Shown here: piece after piece, positions 1-10,264 of the stretch
Position numbering within the stretch: the first letter of the stretch is position 1
Layout: each line of letters opens with the position of its first letter
NCBI GenBank assembly: GCA_022508375.1
Contig: JAFLVJ010000001.1
Coordinates: forward strand, 254,857-318,856
Direction: 5' to 3'
Source of the DNA: Clostridiales bacterium
GTDB taxonomy: Bacteria > Bacillota > Clostridia > Christensenellales > CAG-314
Length of the DNA: 64,000 nucleotides
The notes under the pieces: generated by a model
What the model was told of the DNA's origin: nothing
Seen by the model: only the letters and a program-made list of their open reading frames with translations
Databases searched by the model: none
Made by a program: the position numbers and the translations under genes

Positions 1-148
1 TGGATACTGTATCTATAGTGTTTGTAAGAGGCAAAACTATTGCCAAAACGATAAACGCCAAGCATACGACGCACGACAATATATACAGCACCTTTGAGAT
101 AATACCGCAAGCTTTTGCTGTTTTAACTATTTTTTGTTTTGTTTCCAT
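1..148 (-). CDS. membrane protein, N-terminal fragment
   Basis: The first 49 codons of a gene that runs off the left edge of the window. The start is fixed by a GGAGG ribosome binding site (plus strand CCTCC, 159-163) before the ATG at 148. The N-terminus is basic (METKQKIVKTAK) and is followed by one strongly hydrophobic stretch from about residue 15 to 41, so a membrane segment or uncleaved signal is expected. Too little is present to name a family. It is the last gene on the minus strand here and has its own promoter region. Confidence 0.75.
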   Translation of the reverse strand, partial: METKQKIVKTAKACGIISKVLYILSCVVCLAFIVLAIVLPLTNTIDTVS

Positions 149-178
149 GTTGAAATACCTCCAATCAAAGTATAAAAA

Positions 179-239
179 AAAATAGCACAAAAATTATCGT
201 TTGTCAATAATTTTTTGCACTATTATATCGTTTATCAAT
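179..239 (-). promoter_or_regulatory. sigma-A type promoter with a 14-bp direct repeat
   Basis: On the minus strand TTGACA (207-202) lies 17 bases before TATTTT (184-179), upstream of the gene that starts at 148. A 14-bp sequence reading ATTGAYAAACGATA on the minus strand occurs twice (195-208 and 226-239), 31 bp apart, which is three helical turns. One copy overlaps the -35 box. This could be a two-site operator. The promoter call is fair; the operator call is inference. Confidence 0.45.
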
Positions 240-245
240 ATTTTT

Positions 246-1541
246 TTACTTGCTGTAATAACTATTGAAACGGTCGTTGACGGTAAGGGTGCCGTAGTTA
301 GTGTCGTCAAGGCTTATTTGTATCACTGTTACGCCCTTTTCCATTTGATTGCCATCTTCGTCCGTCCACAGGTTGGCGTTGTAAAGCACCTTGCTTGTAA
401 ATATCTTGGGATTGTTGAAGAATGGATACGTATGATAACCGCAACACAGTCCATACCCGAGATATACGCCGTCGTAATAGCCCTTGAGGTTGTTTACGTG
501 GTCGTGTCCGCAAAATAGCGCCTTGGTGCAATCCAAATCCTTGATATACCTAAACACGTCAGGATGATCCGTTACGCCTTCGCAATTGCCTTGGTAAAAG
601 ATTCCTACCGTGTAGCCTTCGTCACCGTACACGTATTCACTGTCCTTTTTGTCACTTTCGCGCACTACTCCCTTGACATCCCGTATCTCTACGTCGGGAA
701 GTTGACTTTTGACAATATCGGACACTTCGCGACCGCTATTCAGTTCGTTGAGGTAGTACATGTTGGCAAATTCCTTGATGGGAATGTGGAAAAACATGCT
801 CGTTTGAATATCCGACTTAATATCACACAGTCCGTTGACCGCCCAAGTGTACCAGTCCATTTGACTTTGCTTAATCCAGTCGTACACCCAATCGGATAGC
901 GACGCGTTGTCCGACTCGGGATACATACCGCTGTCCAATAGCACCAGACTGTATATGAGGTTATCAGGATTGTAACTATCCTTGAAAACGTTAACAAGGA
1001 AGTTGCTTTCGCCGTCAATATTAGTTGGTCCCGGGCTAAACAGGCAATGATCGTAATTAGCCAACAGACGCCATATAGCGTACTTGCTGCAATCGAACTG
1101 ACTGTCATGATTGCCGTATGTAAACGTCCAGTACTGTTGACGCTCCTCCATAAACTTGGCAAAGTAATTAAAGGCGTCGTAAGTAAATATGGATAACGCA
1201 AGGTCACCCGTTACCACGCAAATATCCGGCTTTTCCGTCCTGATTGCGCGATCCAACAAATCCATAGTTTTACGGTCGCGCGTAAAATTGCCGAATTTTA
1301 TTTGCGGGTCGGCAATTTGCATTATTTTGAGTTCGTCAGCGTCCTTGTCCACGATAAGCGACGGAAACAGGTCCAAGTCAAACAGTTTGTCACTGCTAAA
1401 TCCGTAATTACCGTAGCCATCAGTTGGACTTTTGCTATGAATTGCCCAACGCACTGCACACACGGCTACGAATATCATTATCATGGCAATTATCAAACCG
1501 ATAATGGTCCAAGCCGTCCTTCTTCTGCGATTAGTTGCCAT
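246..1541 (-). CDS. membrane-anchored calcineurin-like metallophosphoesterase
   Basis: 431 residues. An arginine-rich N-terminus and one membrane segment (about residues 11-34) anchor the protein, with the catalytic domain probably outside the cell. The metallophosphoesterase motifs are present in order: IADPQ (in place of the usual DxH), VTGDL, YGNHD, FHIP and GHDH near the C-terminus. These build the two-metal phosphatase/phosphodiesterase centre, so the enzyme is probably active, though the substrate cannot be told. The domain resembles the Dcr2/purple acid phosphatase-like branch. An AAAGGTGA-type RBS precedes the ATG. It lies just downstream of the zinc ribbon gene on the same strand (9-base gap) and may be co-transcribed with it. 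Confidence 0.85.
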   Translation of the reverse strand: MATNRRRRTAWTIIGLIIAMIMIFVAVCAVRWAIHSKSPTDGYGNYGFSSDKLFDLDLFPSLIVDKDADELKIMQIADPQIKFGNFTRDRKTMDLLDRAIRTEKPDICVVTGDLALSIFTYDAFNYFAKFMEERQQYWTFTYGNHDSQFDCSKYAIWRLLANYDHCLFSPGPTNIDGESNFLVNVFKDSYNPDNLIYSLVLLDSGMYPESDNASLSDWVYDWIKQSQMDWYTWAVNGLCDIKSDIQTSMFFHIPIKEFANMYYLNELNSGREVSDIVKSQLPDVEIRDVKGVVRESDKKDSEYVYGDEGYTVGIFYQGNCEGVTDHPDVFRYIKDLDCTKALFCGHDHVNNLKGYYDGVYLGYGLCCGYHTYPFFNNPKIFTSKVLYNANLWTDEDGNQMEKGVTVIQISLDDTNYGTLTVNDRFNSYYSK

Positions 1542-1550
1542 TTGTCACCT

Positions 1551-2258
1551 TTATTCGTCTTTGTAGATAATGCGTCCGCAATGTTCACACCGCATGTAGG
1601 ACTTGCCCGCCATTTGCGTATCTACTACCGCCTTGGGCATTTCCATTTGACAGCCTCCGCAGCGGGAACCGTCGCGCAACGGAACGAAAACAGGATGCAA
1701 TCCGCCTTCGGATACCTTTTTGTATATTTCAAATAACGACGGCTCAATTACCTTTTTCAACTCGGCTTGCTTGAGCTTGAGTTCCGTTACTCGGGGTTTA
1801 ACCTCCTCAGTTGCCTTGTTAAAGTCTTCGTTTGCCTTTTTGTAAGCAACGACAATCTTGGGAAGCTTAGCGTTAATTTCATCAAAGGACTTGGCAATTT
1901 CCTCACCTTCGCGAATAATACGCTTGATATCCTTGTCAACATTTGACAAGTCTGTCAATTGCACGTTGAGTTGCTTGTTCATGTAGTTAAGCTCGTCAAT
2001 ATCCTCGAGTGCTGCAATTTCCTTGCTGTGTTCTTCTATTACCGCGGTAATTTTTTCCATAGTAACTTTCGCTGCAGCAAGTTGGTTTTTGAGTTCCTGC
2101 GCTTTTGCGTCCAGCTTAGCAAGATTTTCTTCGCACTCCTGACTTAACGCCTTGAATTGTTTACGTTTGATGAAACTGTCGTTTTTCTTCAGTTCCTTTT
2201 CGATACGGTTGAGTTCGCCATCCAGCGATTGATATTGAATCATTTCCTGTTGTATCAT
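1551..2258 (-). CDS. coiled-coil protein with C4 zinc ribbon (COG1579/DUF164)
   Basis: 235 residues. About 180 residues are long charged helices with heptad-like Lys/Glu/Leu spacing, predicted to form an antiparallel coiled coil. The C-terminus has four cysteines in a zinc ribbon (CGGC near residue 200 and CEHC near 224). This is the architecture of the zf-RING_7/DUF164 family, common in Firmicutes and of unsettled function; nucleic acid binding has been suggested. An AAAGGAG RBS supports the start, although a second in-frame ATG follows at codon 6. It follows trmK by about 50 bases and probably ends the dnaG-sigA-trmK transcript. Confidence 0.88.
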   Translation of the reverse strand: MIQQEMIQYQSLDGELNRIEKELKKNDSFIKRKQFKALSQECEENLAKLDAKAQELKNQLAAAKVTMEKITAVIEEHSKEIAALEDIDELNYMNKQLNVQLTDLSNVDKDIKRIIREGEEIAKSFDEINAKLPKIVVAYKKANEDFNKATEEVKPRVTELKLKQAELKKVIEPSLFEIYKKVSEGGLHPVFVPLRDGSRCGGCQMEMPKAVVDTQMAGKSYMRCEHCGRIIYKDE

Positions 2259-2310
2259 TGTGTTATGCTCCTTTATGTATGTTTGTCATCTCAACATCGG
2301 GACGAAAGTG

Positions 2311-2961
2311 TTATATATTTTGGGTTAAAACCAGCTTGAGTGTTTGCTCCACAAGGTTGCGTTTAGATACGACTTCCGAGTCGCGCGTACCTTCGAGTAT
2401 TTTGTTAAGTTTATTTAGTTCAAGCTGCAAATAGTTGATAAAGTCTTTTGACGGATGTACAAGATTAGTTTTGCCAAATTCCAACTCCAACTCGGTAAGT
2501 CGCGTAGGTTTGACGCACCTTTCGGCAACTATTGCGTCGTAATACTTTCCGTCGCAAAACTTTACGTCCGTTACAATGTCGTAATTGTTGGCTGTGAGGT
2601 ATGCTCTCACGTCACGTTGGTTGCGCATAGGTTGCAGAACTAACCTGTCGGGTAGATACTTGGCGCATTTCAAGATGGAAATTACTTCCAATCCGCCCAT
2701 ACCTGCAATAATTGCACAATCGACCTTGAGCGAACCAAGTCCATCCTGACAGTGGAAAGAAACTACATCATTAAACTCTTTAGGACAGTTACTACGCGCC
2801 TTTAACAGGCTTGGTTGTGATATATCCGCAAAAGCGACCTGTTTGGCTATACCCAAACGTAACGCCTCAATACCCACGTAACCGTGGTCGCATCCAACGT
2901 CCGCAAGCAAGTTGCAACTTGGTATCAACGACACCAATGTAGCTAGTCTTACGCTATTCAT
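2311..2961 (-). CDS. trmK: tRNA (adenine-22-N1)-methyltransferase TrmK
   Basis: 216 residues. The SAM-binding motif LADVGCDHGYVG lies at about residues 20-31, with IIAGMGG (motif IV region) near residue 88. These are hallmarks of TrmK, which methylates N1 of A22 in some tRNAs in the cytoplasm. Its ATG overlaps the sigA stop codon by one base (TGATG), so the two are translationally coupled. The sigA-trmK order is common in Firmicutes and supports the call. The C-terminal third is helical and probably binds tRNA. Confidence 0.93.
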   Translation of the reverse strand: MNSVRLATLVSLIPSCNLLADVGCDHGYVGIEALRLGIAKQVAFADISQPSLLKARSNCPKEFNDVVSFHCQDGLGSLKVDCAIIAGMGGLEVISILKCAKYLPDRLVLQPMRNQRDVRAYLTANNYDIVTDVKFCDGKYYDAIVAERCVKPTRLTELELEFGKTNLVHPSKDFINYLQLELNKLNKILEGTRDSEVVSKRNLVEQTLKLVLTQNI

Positions 2962-4010
2962 CAGTCAAGATAGTCGCGCAGTTTCTTGGATTTGGACGGA
3001 TTGCGCAGTTTACGCAATGCCTTGGCTTCAATTTGGCGGATACGTTCACGCGTGACGTTGAACTCCTTACCGACTTCCTCGAGCGTCCTTTGTTTGCCGT
3101 CGTCTAAGCCGTAACGCAGACGGATAACCTTTTCCTCACGGGGAGTAAGCTTGTGCAACGCCTGAATCAGCTGTTCGCGTAGCATAGCCTGAGCCGCCAC
3201 GTCGCTTGGAGGCGCAGCCTTGGTGTCTTCTATGAAATCGACAAGGTGACTGTCCTCTTCCTCACCTATAGGCGTTTCAAGGCTGACGGGGTCTTGAGCA
3301 ATCTTTTGAATTTCCACAACCTTTTCGGGAGTGATACCCATATATTCGGCAATTTCCTCCGGCGTAGGTTCACGTCCAAGTTCCTGCAACAGCGTCCTTT
3401 GCGCGCGTACCTGACGGTTGATTGTTTCCACCATGTGAACGGGAATTCGTATTGTGCGCGCCTGATCGGCAATTGCACGCGTGATGGCCTGTCTTATCCA
3501 CCAGGTAGCATATGTACTGAACTTAAAGCCCTTGGTGTAGTCGAACTTCTCCACCGCCTTCATAAGTCCCAGGTTACCTTCCTGAATCAAGTCAAGGAAC
3601 AACATTCCGCGACCGACGTAGCGCTTGGCAATGGATACAACCAAACGCAAGTTTGCCTCGGACAGCTTTTGCTTAGCGTCTTCGTCCCCTTCCAACATGC
3701 GTTGTGCAAGTTCCGCCTCCTCTTCACTGGTAAGCAGGGGAACCTTACCGATATCCTTCAAATACATCTTGACGGGGTCGTCCACCGCCACGTCGCCAAT
3801 GTTACGGTACAATGCGGAATTGTCCTTTTCGAACGTATCTACAATCTTAATACCGTTTTGTTCGAGATATTTGTAAATTTCGGCGTTTTGTTCGGGCGTA
3901 ATGTTGGTTTTTTCCAAACGGGATTCCAATTCCTCGTATGAAATCTTTGTTGCGCCGCCACTCTTTACGTCCTCAAGTAGATTTTTCAAATATTGTTCTG
4001 TAATTTCCAT
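2961..4010 (-). CDS. sigA: primary sigma factor SigA/RpoD
   Basis: 349 residues from the ATG at 4010, chosen because AGGAGG stands 4 bases upstream; a longer frame starting at 4034 has no RBS. The protein has an N-terminal acidic region 1.1-like part, region 1.2 ([11 protein letters not shown]), region 2 with the -10-recognising segment ([14 protein letters not shown] then [13 protein letters not shown]), region 3, and region 4 with the -35-recognising helix ([17 protein letters not shown]). It is the housekeeping sigma of RNA polymerase, consistent with the many TTGACA-17-TATAAT promoters in this window. It lies 64 bases after dnaG, the classic macromolecular synthesis operon order. Confidence 0.97.
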   Translation of the reverse strand: MEITEQYLKNLLEDVKSGGATKISYEELESRLEKTNITPEQNAEIYKYLEQNGIKIVDTFEKDNSALYRNIGDVAVDDPVKMYLKDIGKVPLLTSEEEAELAQRMLEGDEDAKQKLSEANLRLVVSIAKRYVGRGMLFLDLIQEGNLGLMKAVEKFDYTKGFKFSTYATWWIRQAITRAIADQARTIRIPVHMVETINRQVRAQRTLLQELGREPTPEEIAEYMGITPEKVVEIQKIAQDPVSLETPIGEEEDSHLVDFIEDTKAAPPSDVAAQAMLREQLIQALHKLTPREEKVIRLRYGLDDGKQRTLEEVGKEFNVTRERIRQIEAKALRKLRNPSKSKKLRDYLD

Positions 4011-4074
4011 AGGTCCTCCTTCGCCACACCACACTTGAATACTAATTTTCGGTCAATTCAAGCACGTTATACAT

Positions 4075-5841
4075 TTACCTGATATCGTTAATTTTTTTGC
4101 TGAGTATAGACAGCTCCGCCAATAGCGAACTGTCTTCGGGGTTGTCCCGTATCTTTGCCATGAGTTCTTCGCGCTGCCGTTTGAGTTTTTCCACCGTGAC
4201 GAGGCGCCTGCACTCATTGAAATACCGTTCGTTTTTTTCTTGACGTTTTTTGGAAAAATCCCATTCGAGGATTTGAGCGTACTGCTCGCTTTGAGCGTTA
4301 GGACACACGGTATATAGCATGTCCATCGACGGCTCAACGTTGCTTTGCTTACATTCGAGCAGATAGTCGTACAAAGCTGACAAAAACGCCGAATTACAAA
4401 TGGGTTTTTCAGTTATGTCGGCGTAACTTTCACCATGCAATATACACGCCGCAATAAAATACTTTGCCTTATCCTCTTGTGAAAGCTCAGTGCCTGTAAC
4501 ATCGGGTAAAGGCTCGTCCGTTGTTTCTTCGGTAAGCTTTCGACGGAAGTAGTCTTCCGAGTAACCCGTTTTGAGCGACACAGCGGTTATGTACCGTGCC
4601 TGACGTACGTCGTCCAAAGCCTTTAGCATTGTAAGAGCTCCCTGAACGTACTTAGGCAATGCGTTGTTGCGCACAGTTTGGTCGTTGCTGCCGATATCAA
4701 ATGCATTGTCCAGTAACTTCAACTTGTAGTCGGGCAACGGTAGCGCCTGCTCAATCAACTGCTCAAACGCATCTTTACCGTACTTTTTTATGTATTCGTC
4801 GGGGTCAAGCTTTTCAGGGACAGTCATGACGCGCACTTCCAATCCTGCGCGGTCCAATATGTCCATTCCGCGAACGGTTGCCTTTTGTCCTGCCGCGTCG
4901 CCGTCGTAACAAATGTAAACGGTATCCGCAAGTCGCGACAGCCACTTGGCTTGATTTTCCGTCAGTGACGTTCCCATACTTGCCACTGCCCGTTTGAAAC
5001 CTGCCTGATACATGGCGATAACGTCCATGTATCCTTCCACTACCACAATATTGGGTAATGCCGTTTGTTGCTTTTGCTCCTTGGCAATGTTAATGGCAAA
5101 TAAATTTTGATTTTTTACAAATAGCGGGGTTTCCGACGTGTTTTTGTACTTGCCACGCGCAATCGTCTTATCGTCCAGTCCACGTCCGCCAAAGGCTATT
5201 ACCTGCCCTTGCATGTTGAATATAGGGATAATCAACCGTCCGAAAAGTGCGTCAGAGTAGCCGTATTTGCCGTTTTGAATGACTCCGCACTTTACACAAT
5301 CTTCCAGATTGTACTGTTTGCTTTTCAAATACTTCACAAGCGATTCGATATCGGGCGAATAGCCTATGCCGAACTTCTTGACCGTTTCGGCATCAAAACC
5401 GCGCTGTTCGATGTATTTGCGCGCTATAGCTCCTGTCGGCGAATAGTAGCACTTGTAGTAAAATACTGCCGTATCGCGACAAATCTGCAAATAGACGTCC
5501 TTTTTCTTTTTGCGTTCGCTGAAATCTTTGTCCTGTTTTTGCGCAACCGTTTCCGGCATTTTGAGATTTGCACGTTTTGCAAGGATTTCCAACGCTTCCA
5601 TAAAGGTACAGGATTCGTACTTTTCGATAAACTTGATTACGTCACCACTTTCACCACAACCGAAACATTTGTATATTTGCAAGTTGCGGTTTACGTTGAA
5701 GCTGGGAGTCTTTTCGCCATGGAAAGGACAGCGGGCCATAAAGTTTGCCCCACTGTGCCTTAGTTCCAGATGTGAGCCAATAACGTCAACAATGTCGTTA
5801 GCGCGCTTGACCTGTTCAATGAAATCTCTCAAATCTGCCAT
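4075..5841 (-). CDS. dnaG: DNA primase DnaG
   Basis: 588 residues, normal for the family. The N-terminal CHC2 zinc-binding domain uses Cys38, His41, Cys59 and Cys62. The catalytic core follows, with the Toprim acidic residues in VVEGYMDV and YDGDAAG. The C-terminal ~150 residues form the helical helicase-interaction region, which is poorly conserved as usual. It makes RNA primers at the replication fork together with DnaB helicase. The start follows an AAGGA RBS that is shared with a short upstream ORF (5851-5895). Confidence 0.97.
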   Translation of the reverse strand: MADLRDFIEQVKRANDIVDVIGSHLELRHSGANFMARCPFHGEKTPSFNVNRNLQIYKCFGCGESGDVIKFIEKYESCTFMEALEILAKRANLKMPETVAQKQDKDFSERKKKKDVYLQICRDTAVFYYKCYYSPTGAIARKYIEQRGFDAETVKKFGIGYSPDIESLVKYLKSKQYNLEDCVKCGVIQNGKYGYSDALFGRLIIPIFNMQGQVIAFGGRGLDDKTIARGKYKNTSETPLFVKNQNLFAINIAKEQKQQTALPNIVVVEGYMDVIAMYQAGFKRAVASMGTSLTENQAKWLSRLADTVYICYDGDAAGQKATVRGMDILDRAGLEVRVMTVPEKLDPDEYIKKYGKDAFEQLIEQALPLPDYKLKLLDNAFDIGSNDQTVRNNALPKYVQGALTMLKALDDVRQARYITAVSLKTGYSEDYFRRKLTEETTDEPLPDVTGTELSQEDKAKYFIAACILHGESYADITEKPICNSAFLSALYDYLLECKQSNVEPSMDMLYTVCPNAQSEQYAQILEWDFSKKRQEKNERYFNECRRLVTVEKLKRQREELMAKIRDNPEDSSLLAELSILSKKINDIR

Positions 5842-5850
5842 AGCATATCC

Positions 5851-5895
5851 TTAGTAAATTGTATCACTGTAGTACCGCCGTTGCGACAGCAACAT
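5851..5895 (-). CDS. possible 14-codon leader ORF before dnaG
   Basis: A 14-codon frame (MLLSQRRYYSDTIY) starts 54 bases before dnaG. A 14-bp segment (AAGGATATGCTATG on the minus strand), containing RBS, spacer and ATG, precedes both this ORF (5893-5906) and dnaG (5839-5852). The ORF's stop codon TAA overlaps the dnaG ribosome binding site (TAAGGA), an arrangement that would allow translational coupling. It has no recognisable homology. It may be a real regulatory ORF or simply a local duplication of the translation start. Confidence 0.35.
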   Translation of the reverse strand: MLLSQRRYYSDTIY

Positions 5896-6071
5896 AGCAT
5901 ATCCTTTATATTCACAAAACGGTTACAAAACATATTTTTGCGCAAACAGCACAAAAAGTAAGTAATACGCGACAAAATACGTCAATTTAGTAAAATCATA
6001 CTTTTACCTATTTATAAATACCGCTAAAAAAACAAAATTCCCCTAAAATATTAAAAAAATATATAAATATA

Positions 6072-6102
6072 AAATGACTTCTCCGTGCAAGAGAAGTCAT
6101 TT
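6072..6102 (-). terminator. intrinsic terminator of the V-ATPase operon
   Basis: A 12-bp stem (AAATGACTTCTC at 6072-6083 with GAGAAGTCATTT at 6091-6102) and a 7-base loop, followed on the minus strand by a T-rich tail. It lies directly after the subunit D stop codon. The remaining AT-rich gap up to 5850 probably carries the dnaG promoter, but no convincing -35/-10 pair was seen. Confidence 0.8.
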
Positions 6103-6120
6103 GTTTGTTGTTTCAATCTA

Positions 6121-6747
6121 TCAATTATTGAGTATGTCTTTGACTTTCATTAGGCGAACTGTAGCTGCGCGTTCGCTTTCGTCCAGTTTCATCTTGATGT
6201 ACTTGATTGTTTCGCTCAGTTGCGGAATCATGATGTTTTCCAGCGCGTTTACGCGACGTTTGTTCTTTTCGATTTCTTCCGCAAGCATGTTGCAGGTCTT
6301 TTCCGTTTCGGCAAGCTGTACCAACTTTACCAACACTTCGGACAGTCCCCTTACCGAGTCGTCCAGTTGTTCGGTGACGGTAAGGAAACTGTACGGATAC
6401 ATATCGCCGTTTGAAGTTTCGGAAATACTGATCTGCGGTACGTCAATACCCATTACCTTGCGTTTGGAGCAATCAAGCGTAACTTTCTTAGCGGGCATGA
6501 GGATTGCCTCCTCCACCACGCGTGCGTCCGCCGTAGCTTTGGCATCGGAAAACGCCGAAAGAGCGTGACAAAGTTCCCTTTCCGTTTCAATTCGCAGTCG
6601 CTTATTTTCTTCGGCAAGGGTTATGAAACGGCGAATCATTTCGTCCGTCTTGTCCTTCAACAATTTGTGTCCACGCGTTGCGGTCTTGAGACGCGCTTGC
6701 AGACGTTTCATCTCCATACGCGTGGGGTTAACGTTCATTACAGCCAT
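6121..6747 (-). CDS. ntpD: V-type ATPase subunit D (central stalk)
   Basis: 208 residues. It begins with the family signature (NVNPTRMEMKRLQARLKTA) and is almost entirely alpha-helical. Subunit D forms the rotating central coiled-coil shaft that couples the A3B3 head to the membrane rotor. It is the last gene of the operon, 5 bases after subunit B, with an intrinsic terminator just downstream. Confidence 0.95.
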   Translation of the reverse strand: MAVMNVNPTRMEMKRLQARLKTATRGHKLLKDKTDEMIRRFITLAEENKRLRIETERELCHALSAFSDAKATADARVVEEAILMPAKKVTLDCSKRKVMGIDVPQISISETSNGDMYPYSFLTVTEQLDDSVRGLSEVLVKLVQLAETEKTCNMLAEEIEKNKRRVNALENIMIPQLSETIKYIKMKLDESERAATVRLMKVKDILNN

Positions 6748-6752
6748 CTATT

Positions 6753-8138
6753 TTACTCCGATAAAGGTTTATAGTATTTATCTAACATTTCTTCGGAAAT
6801 ACGTTTCAGTTCGCTACGGGGCAGTATTCCCAATAGTTCCCAACCAAGGTCGAGAGTTTCCTCTATTGTGCGGTTGGTGGTAAAGCCTTGCGCTATGTAA
6901 CGCTTTTCAAACTCTACAGCGAACTTCGCATACAGTTTGTCAACGTCGGACAGTGCCGCTTCACCCAAAATTGCCGAAAGCTCCTTAGCTTCCTTGCCTT
7001 GCGCGTACGCGCTGAACAACTGGTTCATGGTGCTGGCGTGATCTTCGCGTGTTTTGCCCTTACCTATACCCTTATCCTTCAAACGGGACAAACTGGGCAA
7101 AACGTCTATCGGCGGATTGAAACCGCGCTTGTACAATTCACGGGACAAGATAATTTGTCCTTCGGTAATGTAACCAGTCAGGTCGGGAATGGGATGCGTC
7201 TTGTCGTCTTCCGGCATGGACAGTATCGGTATCTGCGTGATACTTCCTTTGCAGCCGTGAATACGTCCTGCGCGTTCGTACATTTGCGCAAGGTCGGTGT
7301 ACATGTATCCGGGATAACCGCGACGTCCGGGAACTTCCTTACGTGCTGCCGACGTTTCGCGCAGCGCCTCGGCATAGTTGGTGATATCCGTCAAGATTAC
7401 CAACACTTGCATACCTTTTTCAAAAGCAAGGTACTCCGCCGCCGTCAACGCCATACGAGGCGTGGATATACGTTCGATTGCAGGGTCGTTTGCAAGGTTC
7501 ATAAACATGACAGTACGCTCGATTGCGCCCGTCTTGTTGAAGTCCTTGATGAAGTAATCGGCTTCCTCGTACGTTATACCTATTGCGCCGAATACTACCG
7601 CAAACTTCTCGTCGTTACCAAGCACCCTTGCCTGACGCGCTATTTGCGCAGCCAATTGGGCGTGTGGCAAACCGCTTGCCGAAAACACGGGCAACTTCTG
7701 TCCGCGAACGAGGGTGTTAAGTCCGTCGATTGCAGATACACCCGTTTGGATAAATTCGTTAGGATAATCGCGCGCGTAGGGGTTGATGGGCTGTCCGTTA
7801 ATATCCATACGCATTTCGGCGAGTACCGGTGCACCGCCGTCAATGGGTTCGCCCATACCGTTGAAAACGCGTCCAAGCATATCTTCGGAAACGGCAAGTT
7901 CCAGACTTCTGCCCAAGAAACGGGCTTTCGCAGTGGATATTTTGAGTCCTTGAGTGCCTTCAAACAATTGGACAAGCGCTTTATCGCCGTTTATTTCCAG
8001 CACCTTACCCTTGCGGATTTCGCCGTTTTCCTGCTTGATTTCCACAAGCTCGTTGTAGCTGACGCCGGAAACGTTTTCCACAAGCATCAGCGGTCCTACT
8101 ACTTCACGAATGGTTTTGTATTCTTTAAGCATTGGCAT
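6753..8138 (-). CDS. ntpB: V-type ATPase subunit B (non-catalytic)
   Basis: 461 residues, full length for the regulatory B subunit of the A3B3 head. Family features include the N-terminal beta-barrel ([14 protein letters not shown]), [10 protein letters not shown] in place of a functional P-loop, and the conserved [16 protein letters not shown] region. It alternates with subunit A and shapes the nucleotide sites. Its start overlaps the end of subunit A by 14 bases. Confidence 0.96.
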   Translation of the reverse strand: MPMLKEYKTIREVVGPLMLVENVSGVSYNELVEIKQENGEIRKGKVLEINGDKALVQLFEGTQGLKISTAKARFLGRSLELAVSEDMLGRVFNGMGEPIDGGAPVLAEMRMDINGQPINPYARDYPNEFIQTGVSAIDGLNTLVRGQKLPVFSASGLPHAQLAAQIARQARVLGNDEKFAVVFGAIGITYEEADYFIKDFNKTGAIERTVMFMNLANDPAIERISTPRMALTAAEYLAFEKGMQVLVILTDITNYAEALRETSAARKEVPGRRGYPGYMYTDLAQMYERAGRIHGCKGSITQIPILSMPEDDKTHPIPDLTGYITEGQIILSRELYKRGFNPPIDVLPSLSRLKDKGIGKGKTREDHASTMNQLFSAYAQGKEAKELSAILGEAALSDVDKLYAKFAVEFEKRYIAQGFTTNRTIEETLDLGWELLGILPRSELKRISEEMLDKYYKPLSE

Positions 8139-9882
8139 CTCCTTTGCTTATCAATGCGTTGATTTCTTTCTTGATGTTGCGTTGAATTTCGTCAAAGCGA
8201 ACAAGCGACGCTTCTTCAATATATTTACTACGTCCAATTTGCTCGCGAACGGACAAGTTTAACAAATCGCTCAACTCTACGCCCTTATCGAGAGCATCCG
8301 TTGCCTCGTGATAGAACCCAAGAATCAATTTCATCATCTTGTACTGCTTTTCAAGTGAGGTGTAGGTATCTACGTCGTGGAAAGCGTTTTGGTGCAGGTA
8401 GTCCTCACGAATGGACTTCGCTGTTTCCATTGTAAGTCTGTCGCGAGCGCCCAAAGCGTCCATACCGACAAGACGTACGATTTCGTTAAGTTGATTTTCC
8501 TCTTGCAAAACGTAACTGAGTTCGCTCTTCAAGGCGTTGAAGTCCTCGGCAACGTTATCGGCGTACCAGTCCGCCAACTTATCGTCGTAAAGCGAGTAGC
8601 TAGTCAGCCAGTCGATTGCGGGGAAATGACGCTTATAAGCAAGGCTTGCGGACAACCCCCAGAAGACTTTTACAATACGTAGCGTTGCTTGGGAAACAGG
8701 TTCGGACAGGTCGCCACCCGGAGGAGATACGGCGCCTATCGCGGAAACCGCGCCCACTGTGTCGCTACTTCCCAACACCTTTACGATACCTGCACGCTCA
8801 TAGAACTCGGCAAGACGGCTGGCAAGGTATGCAGGATAGCCTTCCTCGCCCGGCATTTCTTCAAGACGTCCACTCATTTCGCGCAACGCCTCCGCCCAAC
8901 GAGAAGTACTGTCTGCCATGATTGCTACGGTGTAACCCATGTCACGGAAGTATTCGGCAATGGTTATACCTGTATAGATACTTGCCTCACGCGCTGCCAC
9001 AGGCATATCACTTGTGTTGGCGATAAGTACGGTACGCTTCATCAAAGGCTCATTGGTCCTTGGGTCGTTCAACTCGGGGAATTCACGCAAAACGTCCGTC
9101 ATTTCGTTACCGCGTTCGCCACAGCCGACGTAAACAATGATATCTGCATCCGCCCACTTTGCAAGCTGATGCTGAACGACTGTTTTACCGCTTCCGAACG
9201 GTCCGGGAACTGCCGCTACGCCACCCTTTGCAATGGGGAACAGCGTATCGATAACACGTTGACCGGTAACCATTGGAAAGTCGGGCGCCATCTTGGACTT
9301 GTACGGGCGTCCCTTACGAACGGGCCACTTTTGCACCATCGTAAGTTCCTTATCCTCTACCTTTGCGATAACCTCCGCAACGGTGTAAGTACCCTCGGAA
9401 GAAATGAAAGTTACTTTCCCTTCAACTCCAAACGGTACCAAAATCTTGTGCAAAACAACCTTAGTTTCCTGCACAGTGCCGAGAACGTCGCCTGCCGTGA
9501 CATGATCGCCCTCCTTGACCGAAGGTATAAAATGCCACTTTTTGTTGCGGTCGAGCGAGTTCACCTCGATACCGCGACCGATACGGCTTCCCGATACCTC
9601 CATCAGTGTATTGAGGGGGCGTTGTATTCCGTCGAAAATACTTTCGATAAGTCCCGGTCCAAGTTCTACCGACAAGGGCGCGCCTGTTGAAATAACCTCA
9701 TCGCCCACCGTCAAGCCACTTGTTTCCTCGTAAACCTGAATACTTGCTTTGTCGCCACGCAGTTCGATAACTTCGCCGATCAACTTTTTGTCCGAAACCT
9801 TTACCACGTCGTACATTTCAACGTCGGCAAGTCCCTCGGCTATGATAAGCGGTCCGCTGACTTTAACTATTTTTCCAATCAT
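8125..9882 (-). CDS. ntpA: V-type ATPase subunit A (catalytic)
   Basis: 585 residues. The Walker A motif GPFGSGKT lies around residue 230 and the conserved [18 protein letters not shown] segment near residue 320. The family-specific non-homologous insertion between barrel and nucleotide domain is present (about residues 115-190). This is the ATP-hydrolysing subunit of the membrane ATPase on the cytoplasmic face. The start codon shares one base with the subunit F stop codon (TAATG), so the two genes are coupled. Confidence 0.97.
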   Translation of the reverse strand: MIGKIVKVSGPLIIAEGLADVEMYDVVKVSDKKLIGEVIELRGDKASIQVYEETSGLTVGDEVISTGAPLSVELGPGLIESIFDGIQRPLNTLMEVSGSRIGRGIEVNSLDRNKKWHFIPSVKEGDHVTAGDVLGTVQETKVVLHKILVPFGVEGKVTFISSEGTYTVAEVIAKVEDKELTMVQKWPVRKGRPYKSKMAPDFPMVTGQRVIDTLFPIAKGGVAAVPGPFGSGKTVVQHQLAKWADADIIVYVGCGERGNEMTDVLREFPELNDPRTNEPLMKRTVLIANTSDMPVAAREASIYTGITIAEYFRDMGYTVAIMADSTSRWAEALREMSGRLEEMPGEEGYPAYLASRLAEFYERAGIVKVLGSSDTVGAVSAIGAVSPPGGDLSEPVSQATLRIVKVFWGLSASLAYKRHFPAIDWLTSYSLYDDKLADWYADNVAEDFNALKSELSYVLQEENQLNEIVRLVGMDALGARDRLTMETAKSIREDYLHQNAFHDVDTYTSLEKQYKMMKLILGFYHEATDALDKGVELSDLLNLSVREQIGRSKYIEEASLVRFDEIQRNIKKEINALISKGDANA

Positions 9883-10214
9883 TATTTGTCACCTTTATTA
9901 AATATGATATCTACACCGATTGCTTTTTCCACGTCGCTCTTTATGCCGGACAATCCAAACCCGCTGGGTGTAGCCGTTGTAGGAATGGGCACCACCGCAG
10001 GATAAGTTTGGAGTTTGGCTTTCGTAAGCGTTTCGGGAATAAGCTCGGCAAGATCTTCCGCAATGAGCAATACGGCGTACTGTCCCGTTTGCGAAAGTTT
10101 TTTTACCAGATTGCTTGCCTGCTCGGCTGTCGTAGCGTCGTGAACTTCCACGCCCACCGCCTTGAATGCAAGCACGCTATCTTTATCTCCGATAACTGCA
10201 ATTTTACTTGGCAT
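9882..10214 (-). CDS. ntpG: V-type ATPase subunit F
   Basis: 110 residues with the Rossmann-like start of the family ([19 protein letters not shown]) and the LLIAEDLAE strand-helix unit. Subunit F binds subunit D at the base of the central stalk. In the Enterococcus operon this position belongs to ntpG, and the order C-F-A is the same here. It lies about 50 bases after subunit C. Confidence 0.9.
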   Translation of the reverse strand: MPSKIAVIGDKDSVLAFKAVGVEVHDATTAEQASNLVKKLSQTGQYAVLLIAEDLAELIPETLTKAKLQTYPAVVPIPTTATPSGFGLSGIKSDVEKAIGVDIIFNKGDK

Positions 10215-10264
10215 TACTTAAATATGTCCTTTAATTTGTGTTTAACTCAACCGCTTAAAATGCG

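Noticed and set aside
6888-8162. 424-codon plus-strand frame opposite V-ATPase subunit B, and 8689-9690 opposite subunit A
   Set aside because: The minus-strand genes are certain and full length; these frames have no start signals or family motifs.
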